A program made the translations under genes and the position numbers. From a virus, in IMG/VR virus record IMGVR_UViG_3300006921_000133, positions 1 to 25,481 of that record: a stretch of DNA of 25,481 nucleotides; one strand, 5' to 3'. Within the stretch, counting starts at the first letter, position 1. Each line of letters opens with the position of its first letter. The notes under the pieces were generated by a model. The model did no database searches. It was given only the letters and a program-made list of their open reading frames with translations, and was not told the DNA's origin. Below are positions 1-6,797 of the stretch, one piece after another.

Positions 1-822
1 AACAACTTCTTTTAGATAAAGGTTGTTACCATTCGCCTTAACTCTTATACACGCTAAAGGGTGATTAATACCCCAATCAACTCCATAAAAAACGTGGTCA
101 TAATCTTGAATCTCATCTTTGTAAGTTGACCATTCAGGATAGATTATCTCTTTACCCTTAAACACTACCCCCCTACCATAGATAGACCACATACGCTCAT
201 CAGCAGTACCACTTGCTATGTTTATAGCAGTTGGTGCATAACCCTCAATTTCTTTGACTATTGAAGCTGGTAAGAATGGGTTGTCTTGAAACGTGCTTCT
301 ATACATCTTAACGTCTTCACGCTCTTCTAACTTATACACCCAGCTTTGAGGTGCTGATGGGTTGCAATCTAATATAAAACCCTCTTCACATCTTTGGTTT
401 AACTGTCTAAATGTATGTACATATGTGCTTACTACTTCATTTATGTAGAATAAGTCATTTCGTAACCCATAAACACGCATAGGGTCATCTAATAAGCCTA
501 TAAAGGTGATGTTATTGCCGTTTAGTGTAGCAGTCATATCACTTTTATTAATCTTTACGTTTGGTGCTAAAGCTGGAAAGCCAAAGCCACAACATAAATT
601 GGTAAAGTCTTTAAGGGTTGTACGCTTTAGATTAACCAAAGTGTCCCTACAAATAACTATCTCTTTACCAGTATTTTTAAGACAGTAAACAATTAACCAT
701 TGAATTGCTGATATAGTCTTAGATGACCTTGTACCACCTATTAAAACAATACCTCTATTGTTATAAATATTCTCTTCAATAAATTGGTAGTTGCTTGTTA
801 CTTCAATGTCTAATTTAGCCAC
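1..822 (-). CDS. terL: Terminase large subunit, C-terminal part cut by window edge
   Basis: This is the ATPase-nuclease motor that packages phage DNA into the prohead. The visible 274 residues contain a Walker A motif GGTRSSKT at residues 29-36, a Walker B-like stretch DLFYINE at 123-129, a coupling motif DCNPS at 152-156, and the start of the nuclease domain with its first metal-binding Asp in YGVDWG at 246-251. The frame is open to base 1, so roughly a third of a usual 420-450 residue TerL lies outside the window. The start is taken as GTG at 822: an in-frame TAA lies seven codons upstream and no ATG lies between. It is separated from the small subunit gene by a 74-residue gene with its own promoter, which is unusual. 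The terminase call is firm; the exact start is less so. Confidence 0.93.
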   Translation of the reverse strand, partial: MAKLDIEVTSNYQFIEENIYNNRGIVLIGGTRSSKTISAIQWLIVYCLKNTGKEIVICRDTLVNLKRTTLKDFTNLCCGFGFPALAPNVKINKSDMTATLNGNNITFIGLLDDPMRVYGLRNDLFYINEVVSTYVHTFRQLNQRCEEGFILDCNPSAPQSWVYKLEEREDVKMYRSTFQDNPFLPASIVKEIEGYAPTAINIASGTADERMWSIYGRGVVFKGKEIIYPEWSTYKDEIQDYDHVFYGVDWGINHPLACIRVKANGNNLYLKEVV

Positions 823-849
823 CTTTATAAGTGTTTGATTTTATATTAG

Positions 850-872
850 AAAGGGAGAATCTCACCCCCTTG
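850..872 (-). terminator. Hairpin between the 74-residue gene and terL
   Basis: On the minus strand AAGGGGG, a seven-base loop and CTCCCTT form a seven-pair stem with one G-U pair. It lies about 20 bases after the stop at 892 and 28 bases before terL. It belongs to a family of similar hairpins at 6539, 10425, 24740 and 25357. The T-rich tail is stronger on the plus strand side (TTGTTTTT), so it may act in both directions or be leaky towards terL. Confidence 0.5.
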
Positions 873-891
873 TTTTTATGCTATTTCGTTA

Positions 892-1116
892 TTATTCAAA
901 TGAGTTTAACCAATTCTTTAATTGCTTAAATGTATCAAAAGCTACACAACAACTATTGCTATCTAAACAATCATCTAAATTATCGCAACCATTAGCAATC
1001 CAAAAATTAGTGTTTACTCTTTGGTTAAAATCTCTTGATTCTATATGCCGACATATAAATGTCTCTTCTTTCCCTTTAACCTTGTAAATTCCTTTTGATA
1101 TTTTTGTAACCTTCAT
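892..1116 (-). CDS. Small protein of unknown function (74 aa), moron-like
   Basis: I do not recognise this protein. It begins MKVTKISKGIYKV, contains three cysteines near the C-terminus in CLDSNSCCVAF, and ends in a probable helix with a tryptophan (FKQLKNWLNSFE). A longer reading from a TTG at 1182 is possible, but it would run through the promoter at 1152-1183, so ATG at 1116 is preferred. That ATG is preceded by a leader almost identical to the leader of the gene at 10450-10815. The gene sits alone between terS and terL, with a strong promoter before it and a hairpin after it. This layout is typical of a moron, an accessory gene transcribed separately from its neighbours. A role in host takeover or anti-defence is only a guess. 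Confidence 0.75.
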   Translation of the reverse strand: MKVTKISKGIYKVKGKEETFICRHIESRDFNQRVNTNFWIANGCDNLDDCLDSNSCCVAFDTFKQLKNWLNSFE

Positions 1117-1151
1117 AATAATTAATTTAGTTTTTGTCGTTGTTGACACTT

Positions 1152-1183
1152 CAAATATAAGTAAACTATATAGTTCTACCAAA
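1152..1183 (-). promoter_or_regulatory. Bacteroidetes-type promoter for the 74-residue gene
   Basis: On the minus strand TTTG (1180-1183) is followed by 20 bases and then TATATTTG (1152-1159), matching the Bacteroidetes primary sigma consensus (TTG, about 19-20 bases, TANNTTTG). The stretch above the -33 box matches the one at 6826-6847, and the part from the -7 box to the ATG matches 10815-10858. The leader is about 35 bases long. Confidence 0.8.
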
Positions 1184-1272
1184 TAAATATATACTTTTTT
1201 TTAATGTTTTTTTTACTTTGTAGTGTTTACAAGGGTTATAGAGATAATTTTTTTTTATTTTTAGATAGTCAT

Positions 1273-1722
1273 TTACTCGCCCAGCTGGTAATTGTCTTTT
1301 TTATTGGTAATTACGTTAACATTCAACTCTGTTACCTTCTCTTCAACCTTTACCTCTTGCTTATCAGTTAAGCCATTTAGCCTTTGCGTAATAGATGCGT
1401 TGTATTGACCAACTGAGCCACCCTCTATTTGGTCATTCCTAATTTCATCAAGTATGCGCATACAGATACTACGATAGGCTTCGTATGAATTGTCTGTATT
1501 ATTAAAATAATGATGCACAGTAAAGCCTACTGTATGACAATACGCTCTAAAACCTGACAATGTTAATGGTCTTTCTAATAGTTCGTATTCGCTTCTTCCC
1601 TCCTTACCTACAAAGGTGTGTTTTTTTCGTGGGTTGTCCTTTACATCTTTACGATATACTTCAAACAACTCTAAAAGTTTTTCGGGAGTTTTTATGTACT
1701 TCTGCTTATTAGGTGGCTTCAT
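1273..1722 (-). CDS. terS: Terminase small subunit (gp3-like DNA-packaging protein)
   Basis: This is the likely DNA-recognition subunit of the packaging motor. The N-terminal half has the pattern I recall from the gp3-type DNA-packaging family: KYIKTPEKLLELFEVYRKDV, then NPRKKHTFVGKEG, then ERPLTLSGFRAYCHTVG. The length of 149 residues is normal for the family. Its start overlaps the stop of the upstream 67-residue gene in an ATGA arrangement (1719-1722), so the two are probably coupled in translation. It is the last gene of an operon of small genes that begins at 2986. TerL follows after an inserted small gene. The call rests on recalled family motifs plus the terL neighbour. Confidence 0.8.
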   Translation of the reverse strand: MKPPNKQKYIKTPEKLLELFEVYRKDVKDNPRKKHTFVGKEGRSEYELLERPLTLSGFRAYCHTVGFTVHHYFNNTDNSYEAYRSICMRILDEIRNDQIEGGSVGQYNASITQRLNGLTDKQEVKVEEKVTELNVNVITNKKDNYQLGE

Positions 1723-1922
1723 CGTTTCTTTTTAATGGTTTTTTCTTTTGCCCAGCCACTCTTATAGCTTTCTGCTCTTATCTCTTGCATTGCTAAATAA
1801 AGCATATTTTTAGCATCTTCAATGGTTAGAATGTCGTTTTTAAAGTCAGCTAACACACTTTTAATATCTTGACAGTTTTCTATCCTTCTATCTTTACGCT
1901 TCATTAGTTCTGCATACTTCAT
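1719..1922 (-). CDS. Small charged protein upstream of terS (67 aa)
   Basis: Function unknown. The protein is rich in Lys, Arg, Glu and Asp, looks mostly helical, and ends in a basic tail (KEKTIKKKR). It overlaps terS by four bases and starts nine bases after the membrane-protein gene at 1932, so it is part of the same operon. Its place next to terS allows a packaging or early accessory role, but nothing in the sequence shows one. Confidence 0.7.
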   Translation of the reverse strand: MKYAELMKRKDRRIENCQDIKSVLADFKNDILTIEDAKNMLYLAMQEIRAESYKSGWAKEKTIKKKR

Positions 1923-1931
1923 TTTTTTATT

Positions 1932-2150
1932 TTAAAGTAGTGAGTAAATAGTATAGATTAATCCTACAATGATAAACCTAATAATAATAGGTGTTAGTTC
2001 TTTGGCAGTCATTACTCTGCTCTCTAAGGCGTTTATTTTCATATGTGGTAAGAAAGCTATAATGAATCTATCTAAGTAGCTTACAGTTAGCTGGAGTACC
2101 ATTAAAACGATTCCTAAAAGTATTTGTGATATGTATTTTAATTTCTTCAT
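1932..2150 (-). CDS. Small membrane protein with two predicted helices (72 aa)
   Basis: Function unknown. Two hydrophobic stretches are visible: residues about 7-26 (ISQILLGIVLMVLQLTVSYL) and about 53-71 (LTPIIIRFIIVGLIYTIYSL), separated by a short polar loop. A basic N-terminus (MKKLK) suggests the first end stays in the cytoplasm. It lies in the early small-gene operon, far from the lysis genes, so it is not an obvious holin. Superinfection exclusion or membrane-targeted host takeover would fit but is not shown. Confidence 0.72.
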   Translation of the reverse strand: MKKLKYISQILLGIVLMVLQLTVSYLDRFIIAFLPHMKINALESRVMTAKELTPIIIRFIIVGLIYTIYSLL

Positions 2151-2166
2151 TTTGGTAAGATACTAA

Positions 2167-2367
2167 TTATTTTTCATTTATTTTAATTGGTCTTTCTATC
2201 CTATACTCTAAACTCTCCCTATTTATGGTTAGTTCAGAGCCTTGTGATGTGTTTATATAGAGTAAACCATCTATTGAATCTAAACACTTTGAATCATAAA
2301 CAAAATGCTTAACAAACAATTCATTTTTCACTTTATACTCAATTACAAACATTGCTTCATTTTCCAT
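2167..2367 (-). CDS. Small protein of unknown function (66 aa)
   Basis: I do not recognise this protein. It looks like mixed beta strands (FVIEYKVKNELFVKHFVY at the N-terminal end) and ends in IERPIKINEK. It starts three bases after the stop of the winged-helix gene at 2371 and is followed closely by the membrane-protein gene, so it is co-transcribed with them. Confidence 0.65.
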   Translation of the reverse strand: MENEAMFVIEYKVKNELFVKHFVYDSKCLDSIDGLLYINTSQGSELTINRESLEYRIERPIKINEK

Positions 2368-2370
2368 ATT

Positions 2371-2727
2371 TTATCTATTTAGTTGATAATGTAAACTATC
2401 TCTAACAGTTGTAATTGAGTTAATTCTTTCATCTAATGACTTTATGTAGTCACTTATCTCTATACTATCATTAGACACATAATAACCTCTGCTGGTAGCT
2501 AACAATAAAGGTATAATATTGTTTGCTCTTATGTAGTGTATTATTTTTCTTAATCTTACATCTGAAATTTTATATCCCATTGCTTTTAACGCTTTACAAA
2601 TAGCACTATTGGTTATAGCTTTGTCTTTACCTTGTTTGGTATTTAAGCCTTTTACAACAATAGGTAATAATGTATCTAATTCGTATTCGTTTAATTCTTT
2701 TGTTCTGTCCTCAAAATTAGTTATCAT
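2371..2727 (-). CDS. Winged-helix-like protein (118 aa)
   Basis: Probably a small DNA-binding protein. After an N-terminal region with LNEYELDTLLPIVVKGL there is a helix-rich block (SAICKALKAMGY and ISDVRLRKIIHYIRANN) followed by a beta hairpin with RGYYVSND, an order typical of a winged helix-turn-helix fold. A helix with SLDERINSITTVRD closes the protein. Similar proteins are, from memory, common and unassigned in Bacteroidetes phages. I chose ATG at 2727 rather than 2796, since the longer reading overlaps the upstream gene by 59 bases and adds a stretch unlike the rest. The DNA target is unknown. Confidence 0.75.
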   Translation of the reverse strand: MITNFEDRTKELNEYELDTLLPIVVKGLNTKQGKDKAITNSAICKALKAMGYKISDVRLRKIIHYIRANNIIPLLLATSRGYYVSNDSIEISDYIKSLDERINSITTVRDSLHYQLNR

Positions 2728-2737
2728 AGCTTTTAAT

Positions 2738-2986
2738 TTAAAATAAATCCCAGCAAAATATGGGAGTAGACTCTCCAACATAAATTGAATGTACATTATA
2801 ATTAAAGTATTCTAACGCTTCTTCTTTAATCATAAAATTCAATTTTTCGTTTATTATCTCTATACATTTAGCTACTGAATAAATCAATCTCATAGAATGC
2901 TCATCTATTCCTATTATAGCACCATCAAAACCATCTGCTTTTAGTAACTCTTGTCCTTCGTATAATTCTATTAATTTTTCTAACAT
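2738..2986 (-). CDS. Conserved small phage protein of unknown function (82 aa)
   Basis: I recall this type as recurring in phages of Bacteroidetes, with the pattern ADGFDGAIIGIDEHSMRLIY, then a helix, EEALEYFNYNV, and YVGESTPIFC near the end. No function is known to me. It is the first gene of the operon that leads to terS. Its start lies only five bases below the T-run of the terminator hairpin at 2992-3025, leaving no room for a promoter, so its expression must depend on transcripts that read through that hairpin. Confidence 0.8.
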   Translation of the reverse strand: MLEKLIELYEGQELLKADGFDGAIIGIDEHSMRLIYSVAKCIEIINEKLNFMIKEEALEYFNYNVHSIYVGESTPIFCWDLF

Positions 2987-2991
2987 AATTT

Positions 2992-3025
2992 AAAAAAAAA
3001 TGCCCTCACTATTTAAAGTAAGGGC
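2992..3025 (-). terminator. Rho-independent terminator after the SSB gene
   Basis: On the minus strand an eight-pair stem (GCCCTTAC with GTGAGGGC, one G-U pair) is followed by nine T residues. It starts seven bases after the stop of the gene at 3032-3364. The T-run ends five bases before the next start codon at 2986, so it can also be read as a leader attenuator for the following operon. Confidence 0.88.
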
Positions 3026-3031
3026 GTATTA

Positions 3032-3364
3032 TTAAAATGGTAATCCTGAGCCATCATCTACAATAGGTGTAGATTGTTCTACCTTGTCACATCTCCAATG
3101 ACTTAAATTATTATAGATTTTTCCGTTGTACTCTTTGCCTCGTATTGAAAACTCTACTTCTACATTATCCCCTACTTTATTATACGAAATAAAATTGTCA
3201 ACGTGTTCTGCATACTCTGCTTTGTTGTACATATTAAAGCTATACGGTGTAGTATATCCGTTGTCACTTGTTTCAGTTACTGTGTAGTCTAAAACAACTG
3301 CTCCGTTATCTAATGTTTTCTTCTCTCCTATCTTCGTGATAGTTCCTTTCATTTTGTAATTCAT
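3032..3364 (-). CDS. ssb: Single-stranded DNA-binding protein, DUF3127-like
   Basis: Likely binds and protects single-stranded DNA during replication and recombination. The 110 residues form a beta-rich body of OB-fold size (GTITKIGEKKTLDNGAVVLDY, VEVEFSIRGKEY, NLSHWRCDKVE) and end in an acidic tail DDGSGLPF. That tail resembles the DDDLPF-type tip of bacterial SSB, which recruits partner enzymes. From memory, DUF3127 proteins of Bacteroidetes have this layout. It is followed by a strong terminator and lies in the recombination region downstream of the exonuclease and ERF genes. The assignment rests on the tail, size and context. Confidence 0.75.
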   Translation of the reverse strand: MNYKMKGTITKIGEKKTLDNGAVVLDYTVTETSDNGYTTPYSFNMYNKAEYAEHVDNFISYNKVGDNVEVEFSIRGKEYNGKIYNNLSHWRCDKVEQSTPIVDDGSGLPF

Positions 3365-3392
3365 TTTGTTTAACTTTTTATCGGTTATTTGC

Positions 3393-3400
3393 TAAATATA
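3393..3400 (-). promoter_or_regulatory. Possible weak promoter before the SSB gene
   Basis: The minus strand has TATATTTA 29 bases above the SSB start, one base from TANNTTTG. No TTG box is seen at 19-20 bases upstream. The 88-base gap between the ABC-GNAT and SSB genes holds no other clear signal. Confidence 0.25.
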
Positions 3401-3452
3401 AGCATTTTATTTTAAACTATTATTTGTTTTTGTTTATGATTTAAAATTGTTT

Positions 3453-4631
3453 TTAAAACATACTGATTTGATTTTGAGCAACTTCTTTATAGGCATTCGC
3501 ATTAAAAGTTAATATATTTATGTTCTTTTTGTGTTCTTGTCCAATATACTTGTAACTTTTAGTTACGCTTTCCTTTCTTAATTTTAAACCATTATCTTTT
3601 CCTTCTTCTAATAGTTTTTTGTTTGTTTTTTTTATTTGATTAATATTATTATTTTGATTTGTTAAAAGCCAATTATTATCATTTCTAACCATACCTTTAA
3701 ATAAAGAAGGATTTGAAGTTTTTATATATAGTGTTTTATTATCTTTTTTATACATAGAGCCAAAAATATTAAGTATTTTAATACCTATACCTAAACCTTG
3801 AAAGTCAGGTAAAACTACTAATCTGCTAACTCTAAAAGCGTTTTGTATTGTTCCACTTGGCATTGGTAATATAGCAATAAAAGCAGCTGGTTTATCATTA
3901 AACAACATTAAAAAACATTTAGCCGCTTTATTTAAATCTTGACTTAAATAATGATGTTGCTTGAATATATCCCAAGTTTCATATCTACATCGAAATACCT
4001 GTAATTCAATTTTTGGTCTTTGCCTTCGACAAGACGCTTTCTCAAGACGCCCTTTTAATGGTGAATAAGTCCAATCTGGTAACAACCATTCCATAATATC
4101 AAAATGACACGATGCAAGTATTATTTTTTTATTGTATTTTCTAATATACTTTTGTAAAGCGTTACTCATTGCTTTTGCTACATCTCTATCAACCACACTT
4201 GTAAATTCATCAATTAAAATAACTTCGTTTTCAGAGGCTTTCCCAACTTTATAAGCCAAAGAGGCTCTATATTGTTCGCCATTACTTAATAAACTAAATG
4301 GTCTTAACCAAGTTGGTACAGAAGCCAAACCCATTGCAGATAATAAAAATGTAGCTTCTTTAGGTTCTAACCAATCAAAATTACTAATTAAAGGCTTATT
4401 TTCATCAAATTTATCAATAGTTAAACTACCAAATTCTTTTAATAAAGTAGTTTTACCAGTTCCAGAACCGCCATAAATAACACCTATATTCCAATCAAAT
4501 GTTTTACATTCACTAAAGTTAATAGGTATTTTTACACTTGTCTCTTCTTTGTTTTGTATATCAAATGCTTCGTAAACATATTCAGTATATTTGTCATTTA
4601 TTATCTTATTTTTTCTTTCAATATATTTCAT
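3453..4631 (-). CDS. ABC-type ATPase fused to a GNAT acetyltransferase-like domain
   Basis: A two-domain protein of 392 residues. Residues about 1-195 form an ABC-type ATPase: Walker A GGSGTGKT at 54-61, signature-like LLSNGEQYR at 114-122, Walker B VILIDE at 137-142, D-loop-like SVVDRD, and a switch His in SCHFD at 174-178. Residues about 206-320 look like a GNAT acyltransferase, with the acyl-CoA-binding motif LVVLPDFQGLGIG at 271-283. The last 70 residues are Lys and Asn rich. No membrane segments or transporter partner are present, so this is not a transport ATPase. It resembles the soluble class described as ABC-type ATPase fused to an acetyltransferase (COG2401 type), whose substrate I do not know. 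It sits between the exonuclease and SSB genes, which hints at a nucleic-acid task such as modification or recombination. The substrate is open. Confidence 0.85.
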   Translation of the reverse strand: MKYIERKNKIINDKYTEYVYEAFDIQNKEETSVKIPINFSECKTFDWNIGVIYGGSGTGKTTLLKEFGSLTIDKFDENKPLISNFDWLEPKEATFLLSAMGLASVPTWLRPFSLLSNGEQYRASLAYKVGKASENEVILIDEFTSVVDRDVAKAMSNALQKYIRKYNKKIILASCHFDIMEWLLPDWTYSPLKGRLEKASCRRQRPKIELQVFRCRYETWDIFKQHHYLSQDLNKAAKCFLMLFNDKPAAFIAILPMPSGTIQNAFRVSRLVVLPDFQGLGIGIKILNIFGSMYKKDNKTLYIKTSNPSLFKGMVRNDNNWLLTNQNNNINQIKKTNKKLLEEGKDNGLKLRKESVTKSYKYIGQEHKKNINILTFNANAYKEVAQNQISMF

Positions 4632-4635
4632 CGTT

Positions 4636-5418
4636 TTATTTTAAAGTATTATAGTACACTCTTGCTAACTCAACTTTCTCTTTAATACGTTTTATGTCTT
4701 CACCACATAATGTTACATCAAATGATTTTACACGCTCCCAAATTGGGATAGCTGATAAATCAAAATAGGCTCTAACCTCATCTTCAACCTCTTGGCTTAC
4801 CTCTCCAGCTTCGCCACGTTTCCAGCTTACTCTTCTCATTTCATCTAATATAATCATCTCAGGAGTAGGTACAAGACAATAGCTTAAATAGGCTTGATGT
4901 ATGTTTGTGAGCCAACAGTATGCTTTTAGTTGCCATTTGTAATTAGTGTTCTTTAATTCATTATCAAAGAATGGGAATGTTGATGCACTCCAGCTTGTTT
5001 TAACATCAATAATAAATTCATCGGTTATTACATCGGGAGTACCTTTTACATAATCGTTTTCAAAGTGTTCATTGTTCTTGTAAAGACATTCTTTATCCAT
5101 CATAGTCTCAACCAACTCAATACTCAAATGTTCTACTTCATTTCCCTTATCAAAGTATTTTGAATTAATCTCTTTTTTGACACCATAATTATTTTCTAAC
5201 CATAACTCTTTAATGTAAGTCTTAGCACCAATAGATAGTTCAGGCTTTGCATCTCTTTTTTCAATTAACGAATCTCTTAACTCTGCTTGTTTGTCAGTCA
5301 ACTTAATTTTAGATAGCAACCCCTCTAACGTGAGAAGTTGCTTATCTGTAATTTTATTCTTTGCATCATCTGACATTATTTTACCTAACTGCGATGCTCT
5401 TATTTTTAGTTCTGCCAT
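4636..5418 (-). CDS. YqaJ/lambda-type recombination exonuclease
   Basis: Likely a 5'-3' double-strand exonuclease of the PD-(D/E)XK superfamily that makes single strands for the annealing protein. The core is visible: an acidic helix KGNEVEHLSIE at about 91-101, GTPD at 126-129, the active-site IIDVKT at 136-141, and the following helix with Gln (WQLKAY at 162-167) typical of YqaJ-type nucleases. The N-terminal 60 residues are a helical extension. At 260 residues it is close to the family's usual size. It lies in a tight operon: ERF at 5613, a 63-residue gene, this nuclease and then the ABC-GNAT gene, with gaps of 1-4 bases. Pairing with ERF gives a two-component recombinase like lambda Red. 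Confidence 0.88.
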   Translation of the reverse strand: MAELKIRASQLGKIMSDDAKNKITDKQLLTLEGLLSKIKLTDKQAELRDSLIEKRDAKPELSIGAKTYIKELWLENNYGVKKEINSKYFDKGNEVEHLSIELVETMMDKECLYKNNEHFENDYVKGTPDVITDEFIIDVKTSWSASTFPFFDNELKNTNYKWQLKAYCWLTNIHQAYLSYCLVPTPEMIILDEMRRVSWKRGEAGEVSQEVEDEVRAYFDLSAIPIWERVKSFDVTLCGEDIKRIKEKVELARVYYNTLK

Positions 5419-5419
5419 C

Positions 5420-5611
5420 TTATAATTCTTTAAGTTTTAAAATTATTTCAATGTCTTCATTACTTAACTTTGAGTAAATATCAAATAGTTTACTTCTAAA
5501 TCCTAAAGGCTCTTTTTTACATATACCATCATCAAATAAGGTAGCCTTTCGGTATAAACTTGTATCAATTAAAGTTAATTTGTTTATTAATCTATTTCTT
5601 TTTTCTGACAT
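5420..5611 (-). CDS. Small protein between ERF and exonuclease (63 aa)
   Basis: Function unknown. The protein is mostly helical and ends in LSNEDIEIILKLKEL. It is separated by a single base from each neighbour, so it is translated within the recombination operon. A role as an accessory of the ERF/exonuclease pair is suggested only by position. Confidence 0.68.
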   Translation of the reverse strand: MSEKRNRLINKLTLIDTSLYRKATLFDDGICKKEPLGFRSKLFDIYSKLSNEDIEIILKLKEL

Positions 5612-5612
5612 C

Positions 5613-6206
5613 TTATAATAGTTTTAATGATGCTTTTTGTACATCACCTAATTCAAAGCCTTCTAACATCTTTAAAAATGCCTCTTTAGTTATGTCTCCG
5701 TCTTGCACCTTATCAATACCTTTCTGAAATCTACCTTTTGAAATAGCTGGTTTATCTTTGCCATAGTTATTTAAACCAACGCTCACTTTGTTTGGTATTT
5801 GTTCGCCACTTGCATCGTTATCTAAGTCTGTCACTATACCCAAAATCGAACTCAATGAGTACCTTTTTAAATAAGTCACGGCACTACCCAAAACTTGAAA
5901 ATCATTCATTTTAGCTAACTTAACGTCTTGTGGTATATCTGTAATACTTTTAATTGTTTCACCAGTTTCAACGTGGAATAAAATAGTTTCTATTGTCTTA
6001 CCATTTAGAAGTTGCGTAAAGCCTAAACCATTCTTTTTAAGTAGTGGATTAATTACCTTAAAAATAGTCGGTAAGTCGCTGTAAGTATATCCGTAACCTT
6101 TAGTTGCTTTGTGGATAGTTGGACACTCTTGTTGAAAGTTAGCAAGGCTTTTATAGATGCTTTGTTTTCTGTCCTCTAAAATTGATTCAAATGTTTCTTT
6201 ACTCAT
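5613..6206 (-). CDS. erf: ERF-family single-strand annealing protein
   Basis: Likely anneals complementary single strands in phage recombination. The N-terminal part matches the ERF superfamily: a helix with LANFQQECPTIHKA, GYGYTYSDLPTIFKVINPLL, then the diagnostic GSAVTYLKRYSLSSILGI followed by an acidic DLDNDA. The C-terminal tail of about 60 residues is variable, as in the family. Length 197 residues is normal. The gene opens the run of recombination genes and starts five bases after the small ribbon-helix-helix-like gene at 6212. Confident call. Confidence 0.92.
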   Translation of the reverse strand: MSKETFESILEDRKQSIYKSLANFQQECPTIHKATKGYGYTYSDLPTIFKVINPLLKKNGLGFTQLLNGKTIETILFHVETGETIKSITDIPQDVKLAKMNDFQVLGSAVTYLKRYSLSSILGIVTDLDNDASGEQIPNKVSVGLNNYGKDKPAISKGRFQKGIDKVQDGDITKEAFLKMLEGFELGDVQKASLKLL

Positions 6207-6211
6207 AATTT

Positions 6212-6391
6212 CTAAATTTTATTTTTGTTAAACTCTTTTAAATCGGCTTCAATCTCTTTGGCTATTATGTCTACTGCATAATTAACTGCCGTTGTATTAT
6301 TTGATTTTAACCCCAGAACTTTCATCTCTTTTTTAATGATGTCTAAGTTCCTCTGACTTGGTGCGTATAAACGCATTTTTTTGTTTTCCAT
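6212..6391 (-). CDS. Small ribbon-helix-helix-like protein (59 aa)
   Basis: A 59-residue reading frame in an otherwise unexplained gap. It starts MENKKMRLYA and continues with two probable helices, LDIIKKEMKVLG and TTAVNYAVDIIAKEI. A short strand followed by two helices is the layout of ribbon-helix-helix DNA-binding proteins such as Arc. It stops five bases before the ERF start, so it probably belongs to that operon and could control it. The family call is by shape only. Confidence 0.6.
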   Translation of the reverse strand: MENKKMRLYAPSQRNLDIIKKEMKVLGLKSNNTTAVNYAVDIIAKEIEADLKEFNKNKI

Positions 6392-6413
6392 TTTTACTTT
6401 GTTTTTGTTTATA

Positions 6414-6524
6414 TTATTGAAATCCTAAATTCATATCCTTTTCCTCTTCTGACATTTCTTCTATCTGCTCTTCTGTAAATCCGTTACACAAAAGCAATGT
6501 TTCATAATACTCTTCTTTACTCAT
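6414..6524 (-). CDS. Acidic micro-protein (36 aa)
   Basis: A 36-residue reading frame that starts MSKEEYYETLLLCNG and carries eleven Glu or Asp residues in its C-terminal two thirds. It lies between the hairpin at 6539-6557 and the ribbon-helix-helix-like gene. Its start context (AAAACT before ATG) is like that of neighbouring genes, and its spacing fills the operon neatly. The first three codons match those of the ERF gene (ATGAGTAAAGAA). No known function; it may be the first gene of the recombination operon. Confidence 0.5.
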   Translation of the reverse strand: MSKEEYYETLLLCNGFTEEQIEEMSEEEKDMNLGFQ

Positions 6525-6538
6525 AGTTTTAAAATTAT

Positions 6539-6557
6539 GGGAGGAATTTCACCTCCC
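6539..6557 (-). terminator. GGGAGG/CCTCCC hairpin after the 61-residue gene
   Basis: A perfect six-pair stem GGGAGG with CCTCCC around a TGAAATT loop, nine bases after the stop at 6567. On the minus strand it is followed by ATAATTTTAAAAC; on the plus strand by TTTGTTTT. It is nearly identical to the hairpin at 10425-10442. It probably works as a terminator, perhaps in both directions. Confidence 0.6.
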
Positions 6558-6566
6558 TTTGTTTTG

Positions 6567-6752
6567 TTACTTAAATAGATGTTTGTTTTCCTCCCACCAC
6601 TTTTTAGCTTCAGATTCTGATTCAAACTTTTTGTAAGGCTTTCCACTTCCTGTTACTACATTTGGAGCTTTTCCTAAAGAGCCTAAATCAAGAATTCCAA
6701 CTAACAGCTCGTAATCTCCGTTTTTTCTTTTTGTTACTGTTCCTGTATTCAT
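6567..6752 (-). CDS. Small protein with own promoter (61 aa), moron-like
   Basis: I do not recognise this protein. It starts MNTGTVTKRKNGDYELLVG, looks beta-rich at first, and ends in a tryptophan-containing helix (SEAKKWWEENKHLF). It has a private strong promoter at 6798-6829 and a hairpin behind it, between the NinG gene and the recombination operon. This is the second copy of the promoter, small gene, hairpin unit seen at 850-1183 and 10425-10880. The C-terminal helix loosely resembles the ends of the other two cassette proteins. Function unknown. Confidence 0.75.
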   Translation of the reverse strand: MNTGTVTKRKNGDYELLVGILDLGSLGKAPNVVTGSGKPYKKFESESEAKKWWEENKHLFK

Positions 6753-6797
6753 ATTAATAGTTTTTATTATACCATATCATTCGTTCAATGGCATACA

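Noticed and set aside
506-688. Plus-strand open frame opposite terL
   Set aside because: Antisense to a recognised terminase; no start signal and no motif.
1117-1182. N-terminal extension of the 74-residue protein from TTG 1182
   Set aside because: It would translate the promoter and the leader shared with 10815-10858, including the same TKTKLII peptide, which is best explained as untranslated leader.
6539-6552. GGAGGTGA in the hairpin as a Shine-Dalgarno site
   Set aside because: The next start codon is about 20 bases or more away, the motif is paired in a stem, and Bacteroidota hardly use such sites.
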